Source of the DNA: Trichostrongylus colubriformis
Taxonomy: Eukaryota; Nematoda; Chromadorea; Rhabditida; Trichostrongylidae
Length of the DNA stretch: 64,000 nt
NCBI GenBank assembly: GCA_963978905.1
Contig: OZ022258.1
Span: forward strand, 37,509,282-37,573,281
Reading direction: 5' to 3'
Below are positions 10,733 to 21,079 of the stretch, piece by piece. The notes under the pieces were generated by a model. That model worked only from the letters and a program-made list of their open reading frames with translations. It had not been told where the DNA came from and ran no database searches. Every line of letters starts with the position of its first letter. Position 1 is the stretch's first letter. The position numbers were made by a program, and so were the translations under genes.

Positions 10733-11135
10733 TGTCGAGAGCGGGTGTTCGTGATCTCGAGCCCGCCACTCCGCGGGTGGTCAAGAGAGCCCGGAGGGGG
10801 CTATAAAAGGAGGCCGCGGCCACCCAGTAGGCAGTTGTGATTTCCCCCTCGACCTCCCGTGAAGTGGGCAGCGGCCCACGGAAGCCGTCACCGCCGTCCA
10901 CCGCCGTCTACCGCCGTCTACCGCCGTCGACCGCCGTCTGCCGTTGGACACGCCACCGCCAGCCGACAGCCACTTCCAGCCGACACGCCACACCTTCCTG
11001 CCCTTCCTACCCACCACCCTACTAATTATTCGTTCTGTTCTGTTATTATTCGCTGTTCCTAATAAACTTATTGATAGCTGCTGACGGCATTCAAGACGCT
11101 GTGAGGTAGACACCGCCGGGTACACATACACTACA
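10733..11135 (+). repeat. 5' LTR of the gypsy-type element
   Basis: TG...CA bounded. It contains a TATA box (TATAAAAG, 10802-10809), a short CCGCCGTC(T/C)AC repeat array around 10890-10935, and a poly(A) signal AATAAA at 11061-11066. Its last 166 bp (10970-11135) match 14745-14910 with one mismatch (GAGGTAGAC against GAGGGAGAC). Confidence 0.8.
10802..10809 (+). promoter_or_regulatory. TATA box of the gypsy LTR
   Basis: TATAAAAG sits in the upstream third of the LTR and about 250 bp ahead of the AATAAA signal, the usual U3-R arrangement. The mirror copy is at 39035-39042 on the minus strand. Confidence 0.6.
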
Positions 11136-11153
11136 TGGGGGCCAAGCCACTCC
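11136..11153 (+). promoter_or_regulatory. Primer-binding-site candidate (gypsy)
   Basis: TGGGGGCCAAGCC begins directly after the CA end of the 5' LTR, as expected for pairing with a tRNA 3' CCA end. I cannot assign the tRNA from sequence alone. Confidence 0.5.
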
Positions 11154-11252
11154 CCATAAGCGTCTAGAGTAGCTTCAGAGTGGTCAATAAGGTCTTTGTG
11201 AGAACTCGCCGAATAGTGAAAAAGGCGATAAAGAGCAGTCGAATCGACTAAA

Positions 11253-11655
11253 ATGAATGATTGCAGGAACTTTGAGCAAGCCGTGCAGGGCACAACGGAG
11301 TGTGGAAACATGGTGCAGAATTTTGAGGATGAAAGCACCGAGGTGAGAACGAGGACGAGCGAGGAGTTCTTAGCATCAGGACTAAGTGGTCAAATAGAGA
11401 AGGCAATTGTAGCGATCAGGGATATCGGCCCAAAGATCAGAGCGGATCTGGAAGGGGCACGAATTGCCGCGAAATACAGGGCGATCATAGAGCAAGCGGT
11501 AACTGACCGAATTAGTAGAGCATGCGGATCTTTAGAGATTCTGAGAATCCGGAAAAGTACCGTACTTTTGGTAAGACGGTAACAGAGGCGCTCAGAGAAA
11601 AAGGGATCACAACCGTAGATGACTGGAATGATTTTCTAAAAGTAGTAGAACGAGA
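11253..11655 (+). pseudogene. Gypsy gag, N-terminal part (frameshifted)
   Basis: An ATG frame encodes about 87 sensible residues (for example SGQIEKAIVAIRDIGPKIRA) and then loses sense near 11515. Sense continues in another frame (PEKYRTFGKTVTEALREKG, then DDWNDFLKVVERDGDWLW) to a TGA at about 11690, after which a third frame carries the rest of gag. Two frame changes therefore separate it from the 11662 ORF. Both arms share them, so they predate the inverted duplication. Confidence 0.6.
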
Positions 11656-11661
11656 TGGAGA

Positions 11662-12825
11662 TTGGTTATGGAGATGTGCAGTATGTTGAACACTGATGTA
11701 TCGCAGGTACGCGACATTGTGGCAGAAATTCAGGAGCTGCAGGACAAGCAAGGAAAGGACAGAAGAAATAGTTTTGACGAACTGTCGGATGATCCCATGG
11801 AAGTTATGAAAATGAACAGTGAAGGAACCAAGAGTTCTGTTCTGTTCCATGGTGATAATGACCGAAATTTGCAGATGACAGCACGAGTAGCAGAGCGGAG
11901 TCGGGCAGCAACGCAGACTGGAGCACCTTGCGTGCAGCACTCGAGACAGCGTTCGGATCGCTGGGACACAGCCGCGGAGCGATGCGAAGCAGGTCAGAAC
12001 TACATGGAGAATTTTCTAAAATTCTTGCAAGCAAGTAGTTGCGCTGACCCTGGAATCTTCCGAGGCAAAGCTAAAGAGAACTTCAAAGAGTTTTTGCGAC
12101 GATTTCGAAGGAAGTATGAGCCCTTAGGGTTTGAGGATAAGGAACTGCTAGAGATTCTTGGTGATGATCACTTAGAGGAAAGAGCGAAAAATATATTTTT
12201 GGCAATCCCACAGGATATAGTGGAAAAGGGATTCGGTGAGGTGGTTAGAGAAATGGATAGAATACTTTCGAACGATTCAACAGCTGCCAGAATGAGGGCT
12301 CTGAATGAGCTCAGGGGCTTGAAGTTAAGACCGAATCAGTCCATCTCAGAGTTCTGTGTAGTATTAGAAAACCTTGGTCGGAAAGCGAACCCCAACTGTG
12401 CCATGTCAGAGAGGTCTTTAGAATATGCGCAGATTTTACTGGATAATTTGAGAGACTGGCCAGAGCATGTGCAGTTATTAAGTGTGCTGCATAGGTCCGA
12501 CCCGAGCAGAGCGTACAGTGAAATAAAGCAGTTAGCCATTACCATAGAACAAGCACGAACAATGTACGGAACGCAGAGGAAAAGCGGACCTACAGGAGGG
12601 GAATGGCGAAAGAGACTGCAGGCGTATAGGAACCAAAAGGAGGATGATAGATTTAGATCAGTAGATTGTCATGAGCCTGACGGGCGTCAAACCACCTATG
12701 TAGACAAAAGGGAGGAAGATGATGACATCCGAAAGTGTTTCAACTGTTCGAAATTGGGGCATATTGCTCTAAACTGTCCATTAGGAAGGCCCAGAGTGAA
12801 CAAAATTAACAGAAACATGCGATGA
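11662..12825 (+). CDS. Gypsy gag polyprotein with CCHC zinc knuckle (left arm)
   Basis: 387 codons. The capsid-like region spans residues of about 110-300 (FRGKAKENFKEFLRRFRRKY, then EFCVVLENLGRKANP). Near the C-terminus is a CCHC knuckle, CFNCSKLGHIALNC (residues of about 360-373). Gag packages the element RNA into particles in the cytoplasm. The listed start is an internal ATG; the upstream part lies in other frames. The stop overlaps the next ATG as ATGA (12822-12825), a reinitiation-type junction. Confidence 0.85.
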   Translation: MVMEMCSMLNTDVSQVRDIVAEIQELQDKQGKDRRNSFDELSDDPMEVMKMNSEGTKSSVLFHGDNDRNLQMTARVAERSRAATQTGAPCVQHSRQRSDRWDTAAERCEAGQNYMENFLKFLQASSCADPGIFRGKAKENFKEFLRRFRRKYEPLGFEDKELLEILGDDHLEERAKNIFLAIPQDIVEKGFGEVVREMDRILSNDSTAARMRALNELRGLKLRPNQSISEFCVVLENLGRKANPNCAMSERSLEYAQILLDNLRDWPEHVQLLSVLHRSDPSRAYSEIKQLAITIEQARTMYGTQRKSGPTGGEWRKRLQAYRNQKEDDRFRSVDCHEPDGRQTTYVDKREEDDDIRKCFNCSKLGHIALNCPLGRPRVNKINRNMR

Positions 12826-14837
12826 CAGTGAAGCGAGAGGAGGTAACGCGTGTATCTGACATAGTGCGACAAGCCCGTTCGATGGGAATGGTGGCAAAGA
12901 AAAATTCTTTTGTGACAAATCTGGTGGGAGAGAAGATGACCACCTGAGTAAAGATGCTACACGACAGAGTTCCAGCATTGATTGACACAGGATCAATGGT
13001 GAGCGTTGTGCCAATCGGACTACTAGCAGAAGCACAGGAATACGGGTTCGATGTGGATAGTCTCGAAGTAATCAACCACAAGGTACTCGACCCTGTTTTT
13101 GATGCTTCCAACAAGCGAATGAATCTTCTCGGTGGTGTAGCCATTGCAGTTAGAATCGAGGGAGGGTCTGAGTCGGAAGTTGCCTTCTATATATCGAAAG
13201 ATAAGGGAAGAGAGGTTTTGCTAGGCACGAACGCACTGGAGAGCCTAGGTATTAAGATCAGTCTCCCTAAACTGGCAATAGGTGCTTCACTGAAGACAAC
13301 CGATTCAGGACGAGTAGGAGAGGACTCAGAAACGGTAGAAGGGCTAAATGATGCCGTAGTGAAGACACTAGCTGCAGGCAAAAAGAGGAAATGGCAGGAG
13401 CGAGTGCGCGAGTACAACGACCGAGTGGGAGAGAAAATGAAAATGGACTATGACAAAAGAAATGAGGTTGACAGTGAGAAACTGCCAAAATTAGGAGATA
13501 GAGTATACCTACTTGCACCAAAAGAAAAAGCAATGAGTTCGCATCCCAAGCTGACAAGCGAATGGGCTGGACCTTTCCGCGTGATCGGAACTAGCGAGAA
13601 CTCAGCAGTTGTCACTCGGATAGGAGGAAATTCGGAACCAATTCGGGTTCAGTATGACATGTTGAGGATAGTGCCGAAGCAAATTTCGGACGATAGAATA
13701 GATACAGCGACAAGTAGAGGGAAAAGTGTGAGAAAACCTAAGATTAAGGTGAACAAAATGTATTGTTCTCATTTCAGAGGAGCTGTCATTGAATCGAAGA
13801 ACAGTCAAGGACATCTACTGTATCGCTGTAAAGATGAATGTCTGGATAGAGCATGTTTCGGTGATCTCGAGGGAATAGCTTTCCCAGGAGCCTTTGCGAA
13901 AGAACCCATAGGATCACTGTGGCGAGCATGGATGGCTGCTAGCATTTTCATCAGAAGCGACATGACCACGGCTGAGAAGATCCGATCGTGGAAAAAAGGA
14001 ATGGTGTGCCTCGACAATGAAGTTTTGAAGAAAGTATTAAAACTTGCTTATGACCGCTGTATGGACTGGACTGAGTTCATCTATGTGACGGACGAAATCA
14101 CGAAGCATGAGAGAATCGACGACTACTGCTTCGATACAACGTACAATGACGCCCTGATGAGTCTGAGGAGTGACCTAGACGAGCTGGAGAAGAAGCAACG
14201 CTCCAAAAAGGAAGGGCCGGTCGCTTTCGCTGCGCTAGAGAACGCATTTTTATTGGAGAAAGATGGCCCACGTGGGGGAATAATCACGAGAGTGACCTCC
14301 TCGTTCGAACATTCGAGGGAAGCCCTTGATGAGTGGAAGACGTGTTCGACTTGGATAATCGTGTGGCCCATGGACGTCAAGTTCACAGATGCCTAGATTT
14401 GCGAAACAGTTAAAAGATGTCATGGTCAGCTGGAGGAAGGCGGCCGCATAGACACAGTATGGCCACCTGTGACAGAAACCAATATAGTGACTTGGAAAGG
14501 ACTCTCAGAAGTATGGAAAATCCTCGATGATGCGTTAGAGAAGAAAGCTGGACCATTACAGATGTTTCCTACCGCTAGCCACAAAATTGAGAATGGAAAA
14601 GTTTTTGTGGAAGTGGGAGCTCCCGAAGGAGCATTAGATTTCTATGGCAAGAACCTGGGCGTGGGCAGCACCAAGGCACTGTACGAGTGTATAAGGAAGC
14701 GAGTGAAGGAGGCAGAGCTACCTCCGCTGATACCGCTAGAGATCCCACTTCCAGCCGACACGCCACACCTTCCTGCCCTTCCTACCCACCACCCTACTAA
14801 TTATTCGTTCTGTTCTGTTATTATTCGCTGTTCCTAA
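12822..14837 (+). CDS. Gypsy pol remnant: protease, integrase tail and extra domain (left arm)
   Basis: One frame runs from the overlapping ATG at 12822 to 14837 and is interrupted by TGA at 12945-12947 and TAG at 14394-14396. After the first stop comes an aspartic protease (IDTGSMVSVVPIG, 12970-13010). Reverse transcriptase, RNase H and the integrase zinc finger and catalytic core are absent: the frame passes directly to a gypsy integrase C-terminus (YDKRNEVDSEKLPKLGDRVY, EWAGPFRVIG, about 13400-13680). From about 13740 there follows a domain of roughly 330 residues that I do not recognise, with MYCSHFRGAVIESK, CKDECLDRACFG and a helical ELEKKQRSKK part. After the TAG the frame continues (TVWPPVTETN, KILDDALEKKAGPL) until the LTR remnant. 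The deletion kept the frame. Confidence 0.75.
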
Positions 14838-14910
14838 TAAACTTATTGATAGCTGCTGACGGCATTCAAGACGCTGTGAGGGAGACACCGCCGGGTACAC
14901 ATACACTACA
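14745..14910 (+). repeat. 3' LTR remnant of the gypsy element (left arm)
   Basis: 166 bp matching 10970-11135, including the AATAAA signal and the CA end. The upstream 237 bp of the LTR, with the TATA box, are absent; coding sequence abuts instead. The TAAC duplication just outside shows that the element's outer end is authentic. Confidence 0.8.
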
Positions 14911-15505
14911 TAACAGTACTTATACTTACTACTAACAATTAACGAACAATTGACAGTAACAATAAGAGAGAATTGGAAATTCGAATCGTTGCATTAGTTA
15001 CACACTGGGACATTTTTTTGCAGTAATTCAGGAAATATTTTGGAGTTGCACCGTTTTCATAATATCGCGCTAATCTAATTATAAGTAAAAAAACCAGCTA
15101 TCGTCTGAGCGAAAAGTCTGCTGCAAATATTGCACATCCGTTGAATGTTAGTAAAAATAATAATAATAAAATAAAAATAATAATAAACGATGATAATAAT
15201 TATTGTTATCATTATTCATAAACTCCATGTGCTTCGATGTGACAATCATTGTTGACAAAAGGTCAACAGACACGCCAGTAAATTATGCAAGGTCACTCCG
15301 CATGCCATGGTGTGGGACGGTGCTAGGGAGGTGCGTGGATGGTAGGTGCGAGACAAAGGTGCTAGGAGTATTCTGTACAATAGTCACACACCCCAGCTCA
15401 TTCAATTATGAGATCTCCACACAGGCAGGTTGGAGGATTATGCGAAGGAAAGGAAGATGCGAAATGACTCCCCCCCCCCCACCCCTATGACGCAACCTGA
15501 CTTAA

Positions 15506-16183
15506 AGACAGTGTTAGGGATAATTCGGTGACAGGTAATCCCAAAAGGAAGCATTCACTGAAATTATGGGTCTGAAAGGCCGATGTATGGCGAAATCCCC
15601 CGCAAAAGGCACCCCCTTGAGCTGTGGCAGAGGCGGCCACGTCAGGGCAAGCCCCCTTGGCTAGGGCAGCCCGCCTCCTGGTGACGAGCTTCCTCCTGAT
15701 TGGGTGGGAGGAGCCAAGAAGGGCGGCACAACTGGAGCGATGGGGTGCGCTTTCGTAAACAGAACGTCGCATACACTGTGCTGATCAGCTGATTATTATT
15801 TTGATTGTTTTGATTTTTGCTGCTCACCCGTATAATCTGCGCGTTTTTCTTTTCTATTCTTCTTTTCTTTTTCATTGATTCTCGCGTGATATCTTCGCTC
15901 GTTTGCAGTTAACGATAAGATGCTTTTGAAGTTTTTTGTATTGTTTCCTCGCTGTTTTTGCGCATTGATTACTTGGCTACATGGCAATGGCAGAGTCGCC
16001 CGGGCTAGCCGCCTCTTGACGGAATTTTCGTCCACGTCGAGAATCAGCGGTGGGGAAGGGGTTCTATTTTCGGGTTTTTGGTCAGTCTTTTCCGTTTTCC
16101 CTTCACCGTGGTATTACTGTTCATATAGCCCATCGTATTCGCCACTTTTTCCGTATTTCGTCTGATTTGCCCTAACACTGCCT
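15506..16183. mobile_element. TTAA-flanked 678-bp DNA element (left arm)
   Basis: The ends are AGACAGTGTTAGGG and, inverted, AGGCAGTGTTAGGG, flanked by TTAA (15502-15505 and 16184-16187), as in piggyBac-type and some other cut-and-paste families. The Q2 paralogue at about 50388 (GGTCTCAAGTCAGG) lacks the element. Frames on both strands give no recognisable transposase, so it is a MITE-like derivative. The mirror copy is at 33662-34339. Confidence 0.85.
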
Positions 16184-16349
16184 TTAAGACCACACCCTCT
16201 CAGAGAAGTCAATGTTGGGCCGACAAGCGAATATGGCAATGACTTGTTCAGAACATCATGCTTCGACGGATTAACAGCAAAAGACGAAAGCAGAAGAGAT
16301 CTCCGAATGAATCTTTGACCAGATGGCCTCGCAGTAGCTTGTGCTCATT

Positions 16350-17335
16350 CTTTGTGTACAAGAGTTAACCTAGATGAAGTGGTCGTCTCCAAGCGTAAAA
16401 AGTTGTTTGCAAGTTTCTCTGCTATGCCAACGAGGTTGTTGGGTGGAACTCTATATTACCATATAGCACAACAGACATTGCGCCAAACTTGGTGTAATCT
16501 ATCAAATAAGAATGTCAGATATGTAATGCAACGTAACTTGGAGAAATTGGAAGAACACTAGCAATATGTATTCAAGAACGCCTTACCGGCAAAGGACGAG
16601 GTAACATAAGAGCACTTTTGGGAAAGCATATGACGGAGGAGCATGGCGGAAACGATTTTGATGTGAAGTGCAGAGTTTTAAAATGCGAGGTTGAGATTTC
16701 TGCAAAAAGGTGCTCGAGATTCATATTAGAATTTTTGCAAGAAATCTGAATATGAATATGCTTATCCAACATATATATATATATATGAGTGCTTATTCAA
16801 TACAAATGATTATTTGCCATTTGCGTAACATTGCGAGCTGTTGATGCGATGAGGGAGGCGTGCATGTCCCTACAGTAGGAAAGCATGGTATCTCTCTCAC
16901 TGGTGACTAACAGCGTGGAGTTCCGCTCTTGCTATGGTGGACTAACTGAGCTCTTTTCTTACGTATGGGGTCTTTTCAGCTGTTTTCCTGAGTTGCTATC
17001 AAACCGCTGGTGGGAAGAGGCGTCTTGTGGACAAAATCCTGAATCTGATCAGCCACGTTTAGTCCTTTGAGGAAGACGATCTGGTCGAAACATGCCCTCT
17101 ATTAAGTGTTCCACCTAACAGCCTCGTGGCATAGCAGAGAAACTTGAAAATAATATCGATGCACAGGTTTTCGCGAAAAGAGAAATTGGAATTTATGTTG
17201 TCCCTCTTGCAGAGAAGGGCAGTGGTGCTGGAACCACAAAAGTTTCTTCACTGCTCGTTGCTATGTAATAACGCCTTTGTGAGATGGAGGAAAAAACCAG
17301 GATGGAGAGCATTGATGAAAATCGATTTTGATTGA
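16350..17335 (+). mobile_element. Penelope-like element relic (left arm)
   Basis: Degenerate frames resemble the GIY-YIG end seen at 45180-45450: AAGGACGAGGTAACATAAGA and GACGGAGGAGCATGGCGGAA correspond to the linker and EEHGG positions. Frameshifts and stops abound. The region after it (AGACGATCTGGTCGAAAC, then CTCGTGGCATAGCAGAGAAA) is the 3' sequence shared by the PLE relics here. The copy was already present before the Q duplication (Q2: 49206-50140). Confidence 0.55.
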
Positions 17336-18499
17336 AAGGAATCGTTGATGAATGTAACCATCAGTTACCATGGTGTTGTTCGTCGTAAAAATAGTATGCC
17401 CAGTAAAAAACTTCGAAAGTTACGGTAGCTGAGACAGATTCTGGAAACGATTCAAGTAAACTTCACTGACATACGTCACGCTGAGAGAAGGGTAGACGAC
17501 ACAATTTCGTATTCATTCTCATTTCCTTTTTTGTCATAATGTCCTGTAATGCTCAATTTTTGTTTCCTGTTATGGTGTACTCTCGCACCGAACTCCGCTC
17601 GTGGTAGTGTCATGCATGGTTCAAAAATACATAATCCTTAGAGAGGCAGTTTTGTTTGGGTTGGAAGGAGGATTGTGTTTTCAAAAATTCCTCAAGGATT
17701 TCTCCCCCCCCCCCCCTCTTTCTGAGGAGTTTTTGGACCGATTCGCCCATATCTACAAAAAGATGGATCGCTAAACATACTTTGTGCTAGGTAATAGGTA
17801 GCAATGCAATCTTTTCCGAATTACTACTGTCTTTAGGAAAACAACTCAAGTACGAGAGCAGGTGATCTCGGGCACGGTGACCGTGACCATAATGCTCAAA
17901 TTATCCACGTGGCCAGGACTTGACCTTGGCTCGTAGATGGACAAGGAAAGGGTGGTGGCGTGCTGAACCATCATTGAACAGCATCGAGTACAAACGGGGT
18001 CAGAAAATGAAAGGGCCTCCGGAATTTGAAGCAAAAAGCGATACTTCGATTGATTTCAACCACGAGGACAAAAACGAAATCCCGTAAATCTTTAGTGCAA
18101 CTTTTTTTCTTCCCCCTCGACGGTCCGACGCCTCATCGTGGCGAGTGGGTGGCAATGGGACTGGACTGCGATGTACAGCGGGAGTTTTTCGCTTCGGCAA
18201 ATGCTCCTGGCAGGTTCAACCATGCTGAGAAGGAGTAAAGTCCTAGGCAAGAGCGGACCCCCCCCCCCCTCCCTTCCCTCTGTTTCGATGGTTGAGGAAG
18301 GGGCCTGCGGACGAGCTGGCAACGCTTCGTCAGGATACCAGGGAACAAAAACGCTCAACCAGCAGAAAAACAGCCTCAATACCCCGCACACTGGGCTCTG
18401 CCGTGTCCGACGTCGGACGGTACGACAACCGGTTAGAGGCGAAGAAATCTCGGGTTGCGCAGGACGTCATGGATTCTGGACAATGACGACACACCTCGT

Positions 18500-19244
18500 A
18501 CAGGGCACGGAGACTGCTTCATGTTCTGCACCTACAACGCCAGAACAGTCTCGTCCAACGCCAATCTCCATGCTCTCCTCGACGCTGCGACTCGCATCAA
18601 GTTCCTTGTGATCGCGGTACAAGAAACAAAGAGCAGAAGAACCGACGTACGACAGTTCAACGACGGGTCTTTGTTATCCGTGGAGAGAAGATCCCATCGC
18701 GGAATGTCGGAGGCGTTGGATTCGTCGTGCACCCGTCTGTCGTCCGCTACGTCAACTCTCACGAGATTCTGTCTCTCGTCTAGCCATTCTACGCCTTCAT
18801 CCACCGCATCAGAAGACCATCTCAGTCATCAACTGCTACTCACCACATGCAGCAGCTGACGATTCCAAATTGGATCGTTCTATGAACACCTGGAAGAAGT
18901 CATCCGCAAAGAGAAGTCCTTCTACAAATTCGTTGTCGGTGACGTCAACGCAAGGTTAGGAAAAGGCAACAGCTAGGAGCATAGGATCGGAAAATTCGGG
19001 ATAGGCGATAGGAACGACAACGGAAGTCGTCACGTTGACCTCATGTCTGCAGCACGTCTCTTCCATGGTAATTCGCTGTTTGAGAAGAAGGAACACCGCC
19101 GCTGGACATGGGAGTCACCCAATGGCACGACTCATGCTGAGATCGACCACATTCCAACAAACAGAAGATGGTGCCTCTACGGCACCTTCGTGGTGCCATC
19201 TTTCTGTTGTGGATCTGATCATCGCCTTCTTCGGGCCAAAATCA
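18500..19244 (+). pseudogene. LINE endonuclease domain (broken)
   Basis: Pieces of an EEP-fold endonuclease lie in two frames: the QETK glutamate motif near 18620, and the DHI and SDHR motifs near 19145 and 19218. A stop (AGCTAGGAGCATAGG, about 18972) and frame changes near 18690 and 18860 disable it. In a working element this domain nicks the target to prime reverse transcription. Confidence 0.7.
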
Positions 19245-19966
19245 GGTTCGACATTCGGCTAGAGAAGAACACCTGCCACCGGCCGAAGGGGAGGAAGCAA
19301 GTCGTGTATGACGAGAACCTTCTGAACGAGGCACTATCCCGTTATGACTGGCAAGTCGTGGAGGACCCGACCGAAGACTATGAGCTCTTCTCAAAGGATT
19401 GCAAACCTGTGCTGATCTTGCATATCTTCAACAATCAGGCAGAAGCGATCAGATTTCATCAACACCAAGACGCTGCTCGAAAGGAGAACTGCTTGAAAGG
19501 AGGAGAAATTTGAGGCTGGATCCAAATGCAACTCATCTTGAGCGACAAGTTATCGATGCCAGTTGCAGAAATGCGTTACAGGAGGATCTTGCGCAGTTTA
19601 GGAAGAGAAAAATTCTAGAGGCGGCGCAGGAAAGACGAAGTCTGAAGAAGTGCCGTCGGGACCTCAACGAGCTCAGTATTCCGCTATCATCATTGAAAAC
19701 TGAAGACGGAACTGTCACTACTTCCCGTTACGAGATGGAGTCAATCACGGAGAGGTTCTACACCAATCTGTTCCGTTGCACACTACCCCTGCCAGATCCA
19801 GACATCCCCGCTGGTGGAACACCACTAAGGATTCTACCGTCTGAAGTGCGAGTCGCGATTAGGAGTATGAAGAGCAGCACGGCTCCAGGGCCAGACAAGA
19901 TCTCTGCCGATCTTCTTCGAGCAGGAAACCACGTCCTGCACTCACTACTCGCGGCACATATGACGT
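19245..19966 (+). repeat. Unique spacer of the inverted duplication
   Basis: 722 bp of LINE sequence present once, covering the endonuclease-RT linker and the first RT motifs. On the left side the LINE reads GGGCCAAAATCAGGTTCG; on the far side the inverted copy starts as TGATTTTGGCCC directly after CACATATGACGT. Confidence 0.9.
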
Positions 19967-20409
19967 TGATTTTGGCCCGAAGAAGGCGATGATCAGATCC
20001 ACAACAGAAAGATGGCACCACGAAGGTGCCGTAGAGGCACCATCTTCTGTTTGTTGGAATGTGGTCGATCTCAGCATGAGTCGTGCCATTGGGTGACTCC
20101 CATGTCCAGCGGCGGTGTTCCTTCTTCTCAAACAGCGAATTGCCATGGAAGAGACGTGCTGCAGACATGAGGTCAACGAGACGACTTCCGTTGTCGTTCC
20201 TATCGCCTATCCCGAATTTTCCGATCCTATGCTCCTAGCTGTTGCCTTTTCCTAACCTTGCGTTGACGTCACCGACAACGAAATTGTAGAAGGACTTCTC
20301 TTTGCGGATGACTTCTTCCAGGTGTTCATAGAACGATCCAATTTGGAATCGTCAGCTGCTGCATGTGGTGAGTAGCAGTTGATGACTGAGATGGTCTTCT
20401 GATGCGGTG
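19967..20409 (-). mobile_element. LINE inverted copy, part left of BEL
   Basis: Reverse complement of about 18800-19244, including the GSDHR-encoding and EIDHI-encoding stretches. It ends in CGGTG, which is duplicated at 31039-31043. Confidence 0.85.
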
Positions 20410-21079
20410 TGTCGCGAATAGCGAGGATCGCTCCTCAGTTCCCGTGGCGCACGGGTTTCCGTGGGTTTGACCGCCGCCTCACCACGTTGGTCATATTCCG
20501 TGATCGTTCGATATCGAACGACCGCTGCTCACCGCGGCACCATCACGGACCTCCCCGGGCAATCTTCTTCGTCGGGTTCTTCGAGTCGTGTGGAGTATTT
20601 GTTCGCCCTTCTTTCGTCTACCACACGGGCCTCTCTACTGAGGCCCGCGGCGGCACCCCGGGCCTTGGGCCCTTAGAACAAGTAGCAGAATTGTCCCGAC
20701 TTTTGGAATCTTCCTGATTCGCCTCAGACTGTCGACGGGGCTCGTAGCGAGAGCCCGGCGTGAGTTACCTTCTAGTTCAGGTTTATATCTTGTATGGTAT
20801 TGTTGTATTCCATATAAACTTCTTAGTTCTTTCGTGTATTATTCTTGTGTGTCATTAGAGGAACTCCCTCGACCTTTCTTGCATTGTGTATGTTGGTGTC
20901 GTATCACTTTCGTGTTATCGTGCAGTCGGGTGTAACGGGGAAAGTTCCCAGGCGTCAGCCTGGCTAACGTAGTCACCAGGTCCCCTATTAGTACAACCTC
21001 GCACATTAGGACCCTGGGAGGGTTAGGTTAGGCGTGGTCCGCAATCAATGCGGACCCCCATGGGGCGCCGTTTGCAACA
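20410..21079 (+). repeat. BEL 5' LTR
   Basis: Starts TGTCGCGAATAG, ends TTTGCAACA, 670 bp. Its last 411 bp (20669-21079) match 30628-31038 with three mismatches (20993, 20995, 21078). Its first 259 bp, GC-rich and containing the palindrome CGTTCGATATCGAACG, are not found at the 3' end. Confidence 0.8.

Larger units (their letters stand above)
10733..14910 (+). mobile_element. Gypsy-type LTR element, RT-less (left arm)
   Basis: The element starts TGTCGAGAGC, ends ACACTACA and is flanked by a TAAC duplication (10729-10732 and 14911-14914). It has a 403-bp 5' LTR, a primer-binding-site candidate right after it, gag with a CCHC knuckle, protease, the integrase C-terminus fused to an unrecognised domain, and a 166-bp remnant of the 3' LTR. 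RT, RNase H and the integrase core are missing. Members like this need an autonomous partner. Confidence 0.85.
10547..15393. mobile_element. TIR element with CAGCTCA target duplication (left arm)
   Basis: TIRs of about 170 bp (10547-10715 and 15218-15393) share ACTATTGTACAGAATACTCC and, near the inner edge, CACATGGAGTTTAT. CAGCTCA flanks both ends (10540-10546 and 15394-15400); an eighth base would mismatch, so an 8-bp hAT-type duplication is possible. The Q2 paralogue near 50490 (TTGAGCTGAGCAC) is the empty site. The only large content is the nested gypsy element; the rest is AT-rich with an AATAATAATAAA tract (15157-15190). No transposase seen. Confidence 0.75.
10320..19244 (+). repeat. Left arm of a large inverted duplication (8.9 kb)
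   Basis: Every feature here recurs in reverse order on the other strand at 19967-39523. Paired positions sum to 49844 outside, and 49845 inside, a poly-C tract that is 11 long here and 10 in the other arm. The right arm's extra length is wholly explained by the BEL insertion plus its 5-bp TSD. I found only a few substitutions, for example near 10411, 10749, 10812 and 10855. The flank left of 10320 is unrelated to the flank right of 39523. Since the right flank continues the ancestral Q segment, the left arm looks like the derived copy. Confidence 0.93.
18112..19966 (+). mobile_element. RTE-like LINE, 5' part to start of RT, truncated
   Basis: Homology to Q2 stops at about 18110, where this element begins. 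The frames show an apurinic-type endonuclease ([27 protein letters not shown]; later EIDHIPTNRRW and the catalytic SDHR at 19218-19229), a linker (LKKCRRDLNELSIPL) and the first RT motif (STAPGPDKISADLLRAG, near 19880-19930). Several frameshifts break the ORF. The RT is cut at 19966, exactly where the sequence turns back as the inverted copy. Confidence 0.8.

Noticed and set aside
10837..11062. Proline/serine-rich ORFs in the gypsy LTR
   Set aside because: They arise from a CCGCCGTC-type short repeat in the LTR, are in several frames at once and sit across the TATA and transcription-start region.
16760..16785. AT dinucleotide run as a regulatory element
   Set aside because: Simple microsatellite, mirrored in the other arm, inside a PLE relic.
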